In this document: piece after piece, positions 1 to 12,985 of the stretch
How positions within the stretch are numbered: the first letter of the stretch is position 1
Layout: each line of letters opens with the position of its first letter
Assembly (NCBI RefSeq): GCF_030272615.1
Contig: NC_081413.1
Location: 165,405,580-165,469,579 of the forward strand
Length of the DNA: 64,000 bases
Reading direction: 5' to 3'
Source: Cryptomeria japonica
Taxonomy: Eukaryota; Streptophyta; Pinopsida; Cupressales; Cupressaceae
Made by a program: the position numbers and the translations under genes
Notes under the pieces: generated by a model
Seen by the model: only the letters and a program-made list of their open reading frames with translations
The model's database searches: none
What the model was told of the DNA's origin: nothing

Positions 1-736
1 ATGGAAGGAATGTTCAAGCTTCCACTTGTACAACTTACAACAAATGATTTGTTGATAGAAGAAATTCTTGAAATAGGGATACAATCAAAAGACAAGTAAG
101 TACATACAAACCTCCTCAGTTGAAAGTAAAATCTGTGTATAAAAAGAGTACATTGAATCCCAATCCATAAACACAATAGAGATACCGATGGAGACTTAAT
201 TAGATGTAGCATGTCGCACCAAAGTTGTTAGAGTATGCTAAGCTAGTACATAATGTTTTGTAAATCCACATTAGTATTTTACCCAGATCATTGTCTACCA
301 AAACTAACTATAGTAATCCTTTTGAGGATTAATTTCATGGTGCTAGATCTTCATTTAGTTCCACTTCTTGTTGGAGATAAGAACAGTTATTTCTTGAGGT
401 AGATGAATATCCCATCAACAAAGGACAAGACCATTTCTAGATTATAACACATTCTACTCCAACAAAAGATCATGGGGGTTTCACTAGAGATATTGAATAA
501 GAGATAGACTTCTACTGCTGCATTAAAAGCATTGGCATGTTCTTCATTTATTGATGTAAACTCTCTGTGACGCCACCACAACCAACAAAGGTGTAAAAAG
601 TTGTTTGCAATGCATGGATTTTTAGGATTGTCCTTTGAGAAAATAGAATTAAAGTATGGAAGCAGGATCTGCCAGCTCCTGAGGGAAAGACCATGTCAGA
701 CAATAATTTCTATTTTCTTGCCTGTGAAGAAAGACC
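1..736. other. Left edge, no recognisable gene
   Basis: AT-rich sequence without a long reading frame or a repeat I can name. Bases 1-93 are open from an ATG and run to a stop that overlaps a perfect plant-type donor (GTAAGT at 92-97), so an exon end is possible but unsupported by homology. Bases 680-757 hold a short direct repeat (aagaccatgtcaga twice) just before the transposase start. This may be the 5' part of the CACTA element that follows; no CACTA terminus was found here. Confidence 0.35.
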
Positions 737-3700
737 ATGTCAGATAATATCAACGAACAACAAAATAAGGAGACAATTGCTAGATTGTGGTCTAACTTGA
801 AAAGAAAAGGTGATGGAAAATGTTATTGTCCATGCAGAATTTGTAAGGGGTTAAAGACTAGAAGACTTCTAATCAAAACAGTGAAGAAACATTGTAGGCT
901 ACATGGTCACATTGAAGGTGGACATGATTATCCTCCATTGGTAGGTTTTTCATTATATCATTTTGACAATTTATATACATAATAAATCACGTGATGATGA
1001 GATCATGATCACGGTTTATTTATGTATATCAATTTTATATAGGTCGAGCACCCCGAAGCACATGGTATGGATCAACACAACCCTGAGAATATGATTTTTG
1101 AAGTGGATGAACATGGAGGTGTGAATATTGAAGCTGAAGATAATGATCCCATGGAAGATGACGATCATGAGCCAGAAAACACAATTGAAGATGATGGTAC
1201 AAATACATTGATCCATGACTCATTTAGTACTCGCATAGCTGATCATGATGATGAAGATGACCTTGATGTTGTTCATGATGTCCCTCTACTTGAGAAGGCA
1301 TCTGAGGCCCTTTATGAAGGCTCGCAGGTAACTCTTCTCTCTGCTATATTGTTGTTGGTGAACTTGAAGGTTATGAATGGTTTATCCAACATAACAATGT
1401 CACGTATGTTAAGGCATGTCATATATGTCATAATAAACTGTGAATCATGTTGTACCATTAATATTCTTTATTATAACAAATTATATTTTGTTGTTGTAGA
1501 TTGATAGGTGAGTTTTTATTACCACCATCAAAAATTCTACCTCGCTCATACCGAGAATTATCTTCCATTATGAAAGATATTGGAATGGAGTATCAAGAAA
1601 TAGATGCTTGTCCCAATGATCATATTATATATCACAAACAACATGAATTTCGAACTGAATGCCCTAAATGTCATATCAGTAGATATCGAATAGATCAAAT
1701 AACAAAAAGGGTTCCTCACAAGGTTCTTCGCTATATTCCCATTATTCCACATTTGCAATGATTATTCAAGTGCACTAGCTTGGCACATTTTATGGATTAC
1801 CATGCACGCAATAGAAGTCAAAATGACATTATTTGAATGCCTGCAAATGGTTCAACATTTATGGAAATAGAGAAAAAGTGGCCACACTTTAAAGAAGAAC
1901 CTCGTAATCTCAGGCTTTCATTGGCAGCGGACGGTGTCAATCCATTTGGAGAGATGAGATCTGTTTACTCAGTGTGGCCTATTTTTGTTATCAACAATAA
2001 CATTCCTCCATGGATGTCAATAAAGAGGGAGCACATAATGTTGGCAATGATTGTTCCAGGTATTTTATCATTTAAATATAGTCGTCTAAATTTAATTATA
2101 AATATTGTAGTAAAATGGTCATAATAATTATGTAATGTTTTTGTTCATTTGATTAGGTAAGTACCAAGTTAAAGATATGAATGTATATATCGAGCCTCTT
2201 ATCGATGAGTTGTTGGAGTTATGGAATGGTGTCACTATGTATGACATCTCTAGACCAATAGGACAAAGACAATTTCAATTCCATGTGATGCTTCTATGGA
2301 CAATACACGATGCCCCAGGGCTAACACATTTTTGTGGTATGTTATAGTGTTTAAGTTGTGCATGAACATTATAATTCAAAAAATTATCATATTTAATCCA
2401 ATTATACATTATCTTGTAGGTCTTCAAACAAAGGGAAAATTTGCATGTCCTGTTTGTGGTCCAAAGATGAATTCTCATCATTCAAAAAGTTTAGGAAAGC
2501 AGGTGTTTGATGAGTATAGGCACTTTCTCCACAAAAATCATAAGTATCAAAATACTGAAAAACATCTTTTCAATGGGAAAGAAGAGAATACATCAAAGCC
2601 ACGAAGAATGACACCTCACCTGTGGAAGTTGGAATATAATATAATTTATCATCAAGGTAATGCCATTCCATCTATTGGTTTGTCATAAAACATCTTTTCT
2701 ATTTTGTTTTGTTTATTGATGATGTGATTGATGATCATGAAGGTCATGAAGGCATAAATGACCACCTTCCTAAGGGAATAAAAAGTTATCCCCAACAATT
2801 TAGTAGGTTTCCCTACTACGAGCAGTTACAAATTGTTCATTTGTTTGATAGTATGCATATTGGAAAGAATATAACAGAGACATTATGGAAAATATTGGAT
2901 GGAAGGCATGACAAAGAAAAAATTGTCAAAATATGTAGTGATATTTAGGATTCCAATCATGCAATAATAAATGTCATTCAATCAAATAGCCATGGAGACC
3001 AGATTAATATAAGTGAGCTTCCTTGGTTATTAACGGACCAGCAAAGCAATGCTATAAAAGAAGTCATATGAAAAATTCGATTTCCCACAGGATTTGCTGC
3101 GAACATGAACAATCTCATATCAAAGAAAAGTGAATTTGGGCCAGGGATGAAAACACATGATTGGCATACCTTCATTAAGGTAATTCATGTTCTTGTGTTT
3201 TTAGTATGTATTTAAGTACTGAGCGTAGTGTACTTTTCATTATGTTACAAAAAAATGAAAAGATAATTTTATAATTATTGCAGTGCGTTCTACCTCTATC
3301 TCTCCCAGACGACTTCAACAATAATGTCAAGCAAGTCATATATGATCTTGGAAAATACATAAGGTAAGTAGTGATATTTGTTTAGTTCATTGTATAGATA
3401 TTATATTTGCGATTTGTTTTACTTCTTATGTAATATATTTTTTTGCGTCTTGAATACCTTGTAGGTGGTTGTCATGTAAAGAAATCCATAAAGACAATAT
3501 AAAATATTGGAAGAGAAAAATTCCTCATTTAATGTGTGAAATGAAAAAGTGTCTACCTCCAGCTTTTTTCAATGCACAATAACACTACCTCATACACCAA
3601 GTTGAGGAGATTGAATTGTGTGGACCTGTACACACTAGGTCAATGTGGATGGTTGAGAGGCACTTGAAATTTTTGAAGGCTTTGGTTTGACAAAGAGCAC

Positions 3701-4752
3701 ATCCTAAGGGTTCTATGGTGGAGGGATATATGGTATACTAGACTATGGTGTACATTTCTGAATATCTTCCTAAGTTTGCAACAAAGATCCACATGGATCG
3801 CATTTGGGATCCCAACACCATTAACAAATTCGAAGGGGAGTACTTGACGGGAAAAGGTAGATTGAGGAAAGTGAGAGGTAATTATAAGATGTTATTGTAG
3901 TTAATTAATTCTTAATCTTCAAAATAAATCTATTCTAAGATGTCTATTTATTTTTTGTACAGTTGGTCGAGAGTGAGATGCACTACATTTGTATATTGCA
4001 AACAATCTTGATTGGATGATGGTATGGATTGAACGTTGTCAACATTTTGGATGCACGTTAACATGGGAAGGTGTGGCTTCATTGGTTAAAGAAACACATC
4101 GTAATGGAGATTCCAATGTTAGGCAAAGGGAAATTGATTTAGCATATGGTTTAAGAGATAAACAGGTATGTATAAATTTATTAATCACCCATATGTTTAT
4201 CAACTCACAATGCAATAAATTTTACATGTTTGACATATCGCAGGTAAAACACCACAACGCTATGTGCTGCAATGGTCATAAATTTCGCATAAAAAAGTTG
4301 GATGACATGAAGAAAACTTGTAATTCTGGCATCACTGCAATCTTTGAGGTGACAAATATTTCATCGAGAAATGACATTCATCCTCAACAGTCTCAAAATC
4401 GATACTATGGCATTTTGGATGATATACTTGAGTGTGACTTTAATTCCTTCAAATTAGTTTTGTTCATCATCAAATGGTATAGGCTACGATTGAATAAAAA
4501 TGACCCTGATAGAACTGTTATTGAACATGATAATGGTTTTATAATGCTAAATACAAGGTCATTTGAACCAGTTGGGGATGAGCCCTATGTTCTTCCAAGA
4601 TAATGTGAGAAAGTATTTTACTCAGAGGTTCCACATAAACTAGGTTGGTCATTTGTTGTTAGACATGATCCAAGAGGAAGGTCGATAAAGTATAATGTGA
4701 TGGAAGAAGAAGATACCGAAGAAGAAGATATCAAAGAAGTAGAAGATGAAGT
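737..4752 (+). pseudogene. TNP2-like CACTA transposase, decayed, multi-exon
   Basis: TNP2 proteins cut and paste CACTA elements in the nucleus. Exon 1 (737-940) carries the transposase-associated Cys/His motif (CYCPCRICKG), then GTAGGT at 941. Exon 2 from 1043 is acidic and ends in a YEGSQ...LNLKVMNGLSN block. The exon from 1500 to about 2059 holds the Transposase_21 core (DACPNDHIIYHK, CPKCHISRY, PHKVLRYIPIIPHLQ, LAADGVNPFGEM). Further exons lie near 2158-2340 (IEPLIDELLELW), 2421-2657 (TKGKFACPVCG), 2741-3180, 3284-3364, 3464-3876 (DUF4218-like, HPKGSMVEGY), 3962-4165 and 4243-4752 (DUF4216-like, NRYYGILDDI). In-frame stops include 1759, about 1834, 2946, 3069 and 4601; most look like CGA or CAA/CAG turned to TGA, TAA or TAG. 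I am sure of the family; exon edges are read by eye. Confidence 0.85.
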
Positions 4753-4819
4753 GTTTATTTCCCTTCAAGTGTTCTTTCTTGAATTCTAATGCCATTTCAT
4801 AGTGGATTCATTTTTTGCA

Positions 4820-6625
4820 GGAGGAGATGCACATGAGGATGTGCCACAGATGACTACTGCTGATAACATAACATCGTTTCCTGGATCTTCTCGTATTGCT
4901 AGTACGGGAACATTGTAGGCCACATTCATGGTGAGCAACGAAGAAATGCTTCCCTTAAAGATACAAAAGGTTCCAGGTACTTTAAAATTATTATTATATA
5001 TACTCTAATTGTAATTTACTTTATGATCACTCGTTTTGGACTAATATTGATCCCATGAATTTTTTGTAGGCAATGATATTTTCTATAAACATCTTAGTGA
5101 CATTGCATTGCAGATATTTGGGCCCACCATACATAAAAGGTGGTACATCATATGTGAACTAACCCTTATCCACTTTTGATTTCATATCATTGCTAGAATA
5201 CTTTTCCTTTGATCCATTTCTTGAAGTGTAATAAATGTAGCTTCAGTTCATTTCTTAATCTAATAGGTTTGTTTTTGCTTTAAAAGGTGGAATGACCAAG
5301 AAAAAAGGTTAAAAGATGAATTGACAAACCAAATGGTTGAGTGGTTTGGAAATGACACCTTTGACAAAACCAAGCTCCTTGAAAAAGCTGGCACATATCT
5401 AAAGTATGTGAGGGACCAATACAGGACCCATTTGGAGAGGAATCTAAAGTACGAGCATCCCCCCATGATTCCAGAGAGGGAGTGGAAGGACCTGATTTTG
5501 GATACCAAGGAGAGAATTGAAAGGAAAAAAGGAAATACAACAGTAGACGCCAGAAGAAGGTACGAGATACTATTAAGAATGTAATTATGTACTAATTAAT
5601 TACCCTTTATATTTATATAATCTAACATATTTCAAACTTTTTATAGACTGAGTGACACATCAAAGGCAGCCAAGGCAAGGCAAGAAAATAACGGGCAACA
5701 CAAACTCAGCTCTGGTGGTTACATGAAACTTGTTGCATGAATTGTAAGTATCTCATGTAAACTCTCATATTGTCTCAAAATATTAATAAATTGCAAACAT
5801 TTTTTTTTATCAAACAATGCAAGCAAAATTCACGGTACCAAGCAAAAATGCAGGGCTCTGAATTCAATAGAGCACCCACAGAAGATGACAAGAGAATTGC
5901 CTACCAACAAGGCTATTCAGTCATGGCTGATCGGCTACAAGAATTGAGTGGGCATACACAACATTCAAGTGCATCCGTCACACAGGTAAATATGTTAAAT
6001 GGAAGTTGTTTCAAATTGAATACTTTACCAATAATCTAATTGATGTTGAGTTCCAACATAAAGTGACTATATTTGTTTTAAATAAGCAAGCAATGATAAC
6101 AATGTGCATGTCATTGGAATGCAGCCTACTAATTGTGAAACACCACCTGCACATGAAGGTCCGGATATGCATCCTAGTAGTGGAGGTATTCATTTGCTAT
6201 TCAAATTTATTTATTTAGCTATTAATACAATTAAACATCTTAATTTGTAATTAGAGTAGTAATTAATGTAACCTTTCTTGTTAATATTTTAGAGCATGTA
6301 GTTGGTGTTGAGCAAGTGGAGCATGATCTGGGTACACAACCTCAAGAACATGATGTTCCCCACTCAGGTGAAGAGGACAGTGGTGTTCAGCATGTTGAGG
6401 TTGAGGCTACACAAAATGATGTGGCCCCATCAGGTAAAGAGTACAACAATTATGTTCTCTAAATTAATGAAATACTTGTAACAATAATACTTTTTTTTTT
6501 TTTGAATTTAACCCATTTCTTTGTTATTGCAGAGGACCCCCCTTCGCTTCAGTGTCCTCGTCCTCAGTATAGGACTAGGCAAATGATGAAGACACCGATG
6601 TTCCATTTAGTCTTTTCATAGCTTC
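4820..6625 (+). pseudogene. Second CACTA ORF, Transposase_24/Ptta-En-Spm-like
   Basis: This is the downstream gene of the CACTA pair. Readable exons: 4820 to about 4975 (acidic, one stop), about 5070-5140 (IFYKHLSDIALQIFGP), 5287-5560 (a lysine/glutamate-rich stretch with LKDELTNQMVEWFGND and YLKYVRDQYRTHLERN), 5648-5740 (KAAKARQENNGQ) and 5850-5985 (GSEFNRAPTEDDKR, a plausible match to the C-terminal part of plant transposase family 24). Later short exons end near 6625 in a basic tail. Acceptors such as TTGCAG and TTATAG and donors such as GTACGA border these blocks. The role in transposition is inferred from family context; the exact exon set is uncertain. Confidence 0.65.
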
Positions 6626-6640
6626 AAAGAAAAAACAAAG

Positions 6641-7560
6641 AAAGAAATGATTGTAATCTAACTTATTTGATAATGACTGATTTTTATGTGTTAGTGAATG
6701 TAATTATGTGCTAATTAATGGTTATGGATGATATGTGTTAATTAATATTGATGAATGTTGTGTGTTAATTAATGTTAATCAATGTTATGTGTTAATGAAC
6801 GTTATGTGATATTAATGAATGAATGCTATATTTTATTAATGGTAGAAAGAATTAATGAATGAATGTTATAAGATGTTAACGGGGAATTTAGAGTAATGTT
6901 AGGGGGGGGAGGGGCCAAATGAGCTTCCACCTTCACATGGTTGGCCCTGTTAAGTAGAGAATATTAAACTATTCTCAAAACCAAGCAAAGCTCAACAAGG
7001 TAACACTTTTCAATATTTTATTACGTTGCACAGTTAATCTTATTGAATAATGTATATTGAATCTTAATTGCAGGGTCCAACAGAGCCAACACGAACAACA
7101 ACACCACAAGTTGTTGGGTATAATGAACTCCCATATTGTCTTGTCTTTACATGAACAATATGAGTTGCTTCTAGTGTTGATATCCAAGGTGGTAGTGCAA
7201 AAGTTATGAATATGCCTCATCCTTGTAATTTTTTTTATTACAACTCCTAATTCTTGAGACTAAACTTTTTGTTCTTGATGTTTTTCACTAGTTGTCATAA
7301 CCTCTGACTTTGATGCTTGTGCCTTAATAGAACTAGATGTTTCTTGTATGCATACTTGGTCAAGGACTGCATTATGATGCTATAGGGCTACAAACTAAGA
7401 TTATTTATTGTATTGAGTTGCACATTTGACATGAGTTTCCCTATGACTACTATGCACATTTATGTATATACACTATTTCTAGTTTGTATATTGATATTAA
7501 TTTTGAGAAAATATTACAAAACTCAGAGTATTCTCCATAAGACTAGAAAAAAGCTTAGAT
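6641..7560. other. AT-rich tract with gaatgttatgtgttaatta-type repeats
   Basis: Bases 6675-6895 are an imperfect tandem array of about 25-30 bp units built from taattaatg, gatgaatg and gttatgtgt. From 6900 there is a G-run (GGGGGGGAGGGG), then unassigned AT-rich DNA with an isolated acceptor-like TTGCAG at 7069-7074. This may be the subterminal region of the preceding CACTA element or its junction with the next element. No gene is supported. Confidence 0.5.
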
Positions 7561-10500
7561 AAATTTCTGCAACGTTTTCTTACAATTACTTGGGATCATT
7601 TTTTAGGAGTCCTGGTATCCATTTATAATAGTATGGATGCATACAATCTTTGGACCCTTCAAAAGATAGTTTGTTACAAACAACCGGTCATTTTCAAGAA
7701 GCGGTTATAAGTCCTTTTCAGCATATGTGGCTTCCTCTACTTGTTGTTCTGTTGCAACCTCCTGTAACTGCTCCCAAGCATCTTCTTTCTATCCCATATA
7801 CTTATCTTTCCACTCATGATACACATCATCACTAGGCCAAGTAAAACTAGAAATCTTTTGTTTCATATCTTTAGCTACTCCCAAGTGACTCGTACATGCC
7901 CAATCTTTGTTTCTATGAAACCATAATGAGATTTTACTTTTTCAATTTCCTCAATTGTTTGGACAAAAAAGGATGTGTCATCAGTACTAATAATTTGATT
8001 GATCCTTAGGGACAAATTGTGGTCCACCTCCTTTAACCAAGTCTTCTCTTCCTTTAGCTGGATAGGACCAATGAAACCTCTTGGAAACATTTCAAATTTA
8101 TGATTTGAATATTATTTCCTATAAAGTTGGGCTTTTCTTTTTATACCTGCTCCTTCCACGGAAAGAATATTCATCTCTTTTATAAACTCACATGTGGACC
8201 TTTGATTGTCATTCTCTTCTGCATCTCCATGAGAAGAACACATGAGCTCTAACTCTTTACCTCTAGGCACCCACTTATTCAGGATTGGTTCCAAAGTGGC
8301 TTCTTCTTCTCTCAATTTGATTAAAATCTCAAGAATCCTCTTCATATTTATGTATACATTGGACGTTTTGACTGAGTCAGCAAACTTCAAGATGGTGGCT
8401 TTCACCTTCTCCTCATATTTGTTTGCATACAATGTTTGAGCTTGTTTCAATTTTTCCAACTCATGTTGGACATTTTTAGGTAATTGGGAACTAGAAGGCA
8501 TAGGAGAAGGGGGATATTCAATGATGGGACTAGTAGGAGGGGGTCTTGTTGGAGAGGAGGCTATCATGAGTGTAGAAGAACCACCGGGATGATATTGACC
8601 TGCCAGTTGACTCTGGAGTCTAGCAATTATGTTGTCTCTATTGGCTATTCCTTCTTTAGCATCATTGTAAGCTTTTAAAATAGTCTCCAACTTCAATTGG
8701 AGATTAACCTTTTCTTGTGCCTCTTTATCTGCCACCGTAACACTGAATTTTGCAGTCTCTAGGACTGTGCTTGCAGCTTCCACTACCCCTGTGTCTTGGA
8801 CTCTTTTAATTATCATGCCTCCTAAGGGGCTAGAATCTGATGCATCCTTCCTTCTTTTGTTTTCTTCCTTCTTTAAAGACCACATGACAAGAGCAACATT
8901 ATCTTTGCTGAATGTCACTCCTTCCATAGGCTTTGTTTCTTTCCTCACTGCATCAAGCACTAAGCCATCAGCTATATCCCATTTAGGGAGAATCAACACA
9001 CCAGCCTTTGCTACCATTTCTCTTCCTTTCTCAGGGGTGATTGCTTTGAACTCCTCCATCATTTCATGCTTAACCTCTTCTTCTACCTGAGTTGTATTTT
9101 TAAGAGGTTGTTCACTTTTCCTCTTTTCACATCTAGTCTTGAATTGATCAATATTTTGCTTCCATAGAAACTATATAAAAGCTCTTGATGTGACAAAATT
9201 ACTGTCAGCTAGGAATTCTTCACTAGCTTGCTTAACAGAAGGTCCATTTCTTGGCCCTTTAACTCACCATCAATCAAATCCATTTCAACATTAGGTGGCT
9301 CTTCGGGCATCCCCTCTTGGGTCTCCTCATAGGTATAGGCAATCTCACCGAGACTCCCTAACTACAATAATTGTTCAGCCACATCTTGTTCATCTCCAAT
9401 GTGGATAGGAGACTGAGATGGAGAATATTGAGGCTCATCAGTTTCAATTTCCTTTCCCACTCTCTTCTTCTTAGGGGAATCCTGGATGTCAATGACATCT
9501 TCAATTTTCCTCTTCCCTTTTGAAGTGGAAGGCTCACCTGTCACTGGCATTATCACAATGTACTTTGACCTTTTGTGCATTACATAGTCACCACATGGGA
9601 TATCTCTAGCAAAGGCAGGCTTAGCCAATACCATCTTAGCCTTATCAGGCTCATTTTGTATTATGGCCTCTCTCTTTTCTTTTAAGGTCTGCATGAGATC
9701 TTCAAAATAAAGAATCAGGAATTTTATTTTCTCCTCAAATGGATTGAAGCTAGAAAGGGGGTCATAGCTAGTGTCAAATTGATGGATAAAATCAAGGGCT
9801 TTCTTATATGCCACCCACTTCTCCTTCCTTAGTTCTTGCTCATCTAAGCTGAATTTATTTCTAATCAGATCTTCTAGGAACTGAAATTGATGTGGCCTAC
9901 CTCTGCACATTGCTCTTTTTCTAAACATGCCATTGAAAAAATCCTTGGGGTCTACACATCTTGACACTACAGTAGACAGCCTATATGGCTTAAAGAATTA
10001 TTCAAAAAATCTCCATCCACCCTTAGTGATCACAAAATGGTGAGCCATGGTAATAGTTGGGAAAATAGTCCCTTTACCTCTATTGGTTAGCTCTACTTCT
10101 TGTACTCCCCCAATTTGTCTCAGGACTTTTGCAATCCCTATCTTCAATGGGACCTGATAGGGTAGTAAAAAGGGGGTGCCTCTAAATCCAAACACTCTAA
10201 AAACAGTAGACACAGGGTACAAATATATGTCTCCCCAATTGTGAACAATCTTGATATCCTCTGCAAACTCCTTTGGTCTGAGAAAATCCAAAAGAGCCTT
10301 AGGAATTCTAGGGTTTTCTCTACATAGAAGAATCCTAATTTTAGATGCAAAGCATCTATCAAACTTTAAATAACTTGCATATTCTCTATCTCAAGATAGA
10401 ACAATACTCCACAATTGCACTAGCATCTCCTCTTTATCCTTGACCTTAATTAGGTCCATCTCCATTCCAAAATAATCACCCCCTTTGAACAGAAACATAT

Positions 10501-11280
10501 GCATTAACATGGAGTACCATCCAAATGGCCTATCCACCTTACCATTTTTTATTCCTACTAGCCCTTTATGAATTGCATCAACAAGGTATGAGGCATAATC
10601 AAATGTTATTGCTAGGGAGGGGTTTAGAATTTGTGCAATCATTAACATATAATGGGTTGGCATATTCTTTTCAACATCCTCTCCAAAAATCTGGCATAAT
10701 GCCCAATACATACCCTTATCTCTCAAAGTGAATAGGTTGAGAGAGAATGGTTCCATTATGTTGGGGCCTTCAACTGTTAACCCCCCTTTCTTTACAAAGA
10801 ATTCTTTCAATGGGCCACTTCTAAGATGATCCCTTTGTGTGTTGTAAACCTGGGCTAACGACTCAAAGTCAATAGGTTCTGACAAATTGGAGGACTCACT
10901 GAGTTTAAACACTTTCCTGAATTCATCTTCATTTATCTCAATCAAGACTGATCCCTTTATGTTCCTGATGCATCTTGCCATAGATTCATAATTCTGTGCA
11001 ATCAGGGCTAATAGATCTACATCCATAAAACACATGGGACCACAAGATTTCCTACATCCTGCTCCCATATGCCATTCAAAGGACCTGGGGAATTCCTCTG
11101 CCCAAAACTGACTTTGAAGAGTCCTAAGCCTAACAATCCTATTTCAGGGTCCCTCAACCAATTACCCTTATCATAAATGCCATCTCTAATTTTTAGACGA
11201 GGGTTCTTAGGTACTAACTCTTTGGCCTTAGCCCCAGCATTGGTGGACATGGTTAATTGCTCTAAAAAATCATCACAGAT
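7560..11280 (-). pseudogene. Large non-gag, non-pol retroelement ORF, decayed
   Basis: About 1,150 codons on the minus strand. The start region is near 11250 (MSTNAGAKAKELVPKNP). A frameshift near 11050 leads into one frame from 11068 to 9362, broken only by stops near 10391 and 9998. A second shift gives the frame 9062-7875 with one stop, and it reads on, shifted, to about 7700. The N-terminal third looks globular (EDEFRKVFKLSES, then VDRPFGWYSMLMHMFLFK). The middle has a basic stretch, KGKRKIEDV...SPKKKRVGKE, like a nuclear localisation signal. The C-terminal third is proline-rich (8480-8560), then charged and coiled-coil-like. There is no zinc knuckle, protease, reverse transcriptase or integrase motif. 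I do not recognise the product. Its layout matches the ORF at 52640-56109. Confidence 0.6.
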
Positions 11281-12239
11281 ATTTCAGTCCTGGTAATTCA
11301 CTTTCCCTGTAAATTCTCTTCTGGGTGCCATTCTGGTCAAACAATTATACCACTAGAAGCTAGCACAAACCTCTAATGAAGTTATTCACACAACAGTATT
11401 TGAGAACAAACCAAGAGTTATCAAGAAAAGCACAAGAAACCTGATTATTCGCCTGAAGAAAATCGCTCTGCAACAATTCACTCTACAACAAACTTCAATG
11501 AAACAATACTTAGCAATCAAGTTGATGCGGACTGAAAAGGGCAAGTTGGCATTTAAGTTTTTAGAAATTAACTCTGCATGCTTCGGCTTTCTTTTCAGAA
11601 TTAAATTCGCCAAATCGAATTCAAAACTGGCTCCAACAGGTCATAATTTCTCTAAGTCTTTCCTCTGTTTTGCTCTTTTGCTACTTCGCATAACATAAAA
11701 CCCGTGCTCTTTTCTTTCGCGAAATAACGCTGGCCATTGGATCTCGAGAACTTACATCACCTTTATCTCCGTTTAATCTCTTTTCTTTAGTGTCAGACCC
11801 TACCTCCTTTTTGCCACTTCGCGGAGTTTAACATTCTTACACTTCCTTCATGAGGTCGCGCCAAGCGTTAGATCAAACTCAAATCACCCGACCTTTAACT
11901 CCAACAGGACCGTCAATCCTTTTAACTAACCATGCCTCATCTTGACGGTTCATGGTTTTCACCATTTCGCTAAGGTTAAGCTGTGAGCATCTTCAGGTCT
12001 CGAAACAACGAGAAGTGTTGGATCAATCTTGAGATGAATGCCTTTTAAGTGTGCCCTTTATCCAAGAATTACTTACCCCACTTGTTTTCCAATTAATAAA
12101 TGCCACATGGCAGTCGGCCATTAGCCCTGGAAACTCCTTTTGGTTCCACCCTTAATCTGCCACGTGTTCCATTTTACTATTCCCACATAACTGCTGGTTA
12201 CACCTAGGCGGGCCCTCAACCACTTTTTTAAACCACGTG
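11281..12239. other. Probable LTR or leader of the ORF at 7560-11280
   Basis: No coding sequence is supported. The stretch lies 5' of the minus-strand ORF and merges into the CGCGA/CGTTAGATC-rich repeats that follow, so it may be the 5' LTR or leader of that element. At 11346-11358 the minus strand reads AGTGGTATAATTG, a poor match to the usual TGGTATCAGAGC primer site. The LTR borders could not be fixed. Confidence 0.3.
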
Positions 12240-12985
12240 TCACGTCACTCCTCCGTGTGATTTCCACATCTCTTTCGCGACTTCATGAAAATTATTCTTC
12301 GTTTGGCTTGCAGCCACAAAACCACGAGAACCGTTAGATCAAAACAAACCTGATCTGCTTTTAACTTCATACCATGCCTGTCCCTTGGGCCCATCGGCCT
12401 TTTCACTACTTCGCAATGACTAACTTGCTAGCATCTTATCTTCGCGAATTCACAAGAGCCGTTAGATCTCAAGAACTTTCTCGTTGTTTACTCTTTTTAT
12501 GACAACCTTGCCTGGACCCACTTCATACTGCCAACTGAGTGCCTTGTCACCACCATGTCATCGCCAACTAGGGTTACCACATTTACTACCACTCTTATCC
12601 GGACCCTCCACCTTTTCGCTATTTCGCTGAAGGTATAGCTCGTGCATCTCCCGACCACAAAACAACAAGAAGCCATTAATCTTTTTCCAAGCTCTACAAA
12701 AAGTGGCTGCTGTTATGCCACATCACTCCTCCGTGTGATTTCCACCTATCTTTCACGACTTTGCGAACATTATTCTTTGTTTGGCTTGCAACCACGAAAC
12801 CACAAGAACCGTTAGATCAAAACAGACCTGATCTGCTTTTAACTTCATGCCATACCTGTCCCTTGGTCCCATTGGCCTTTTCGCTACTTCGCAATGACTA
12901 ACTTGCTAGCATCTTATCTTCACGAATTCATGCAAGCTGTTAGATCTCAAGAACTTGCTCATTGTTTACTCTTTTTATGACAACC

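Larger units (their letters stand above)
737..6640 (+). mobile_element. Degenerate CACTA (En/Spm) DNA transposon, body
   Basis: The body holds two transposon genes in the order usual for plant CACTA elements: a TNP2-like transposase (737-4752) and a second ORF of the plant Transposase_24 kind (4820-6625). Both keep introns with GT/AG borders but carry several in-frame stops. The termini (CACTA...TAGTG) were not located: the left one may lie before the window, and the right one is not visible before 7560. A CACTA end does occur at 15966 but cannot be tied to this body. The element is dead as a source of transposase. Confidence 0.85.

Noticed and set aside
1-93. Host exon starting at the first base
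   Set aside because: Only a short open frame and a good donor site; no homology, and the window edge is arbitrary.
480-500. cactag at 483 as the left end of the CACTA transposon
   Set aside because: No subterminal repeats, no matching right end and no target duplication.
11340-11360. Primer binding site for the 7560-11280 element
   Set aside because: AGTGGTATAATTG matches only the first few bases of the usual site and no LTR end (CA) lies next to it.
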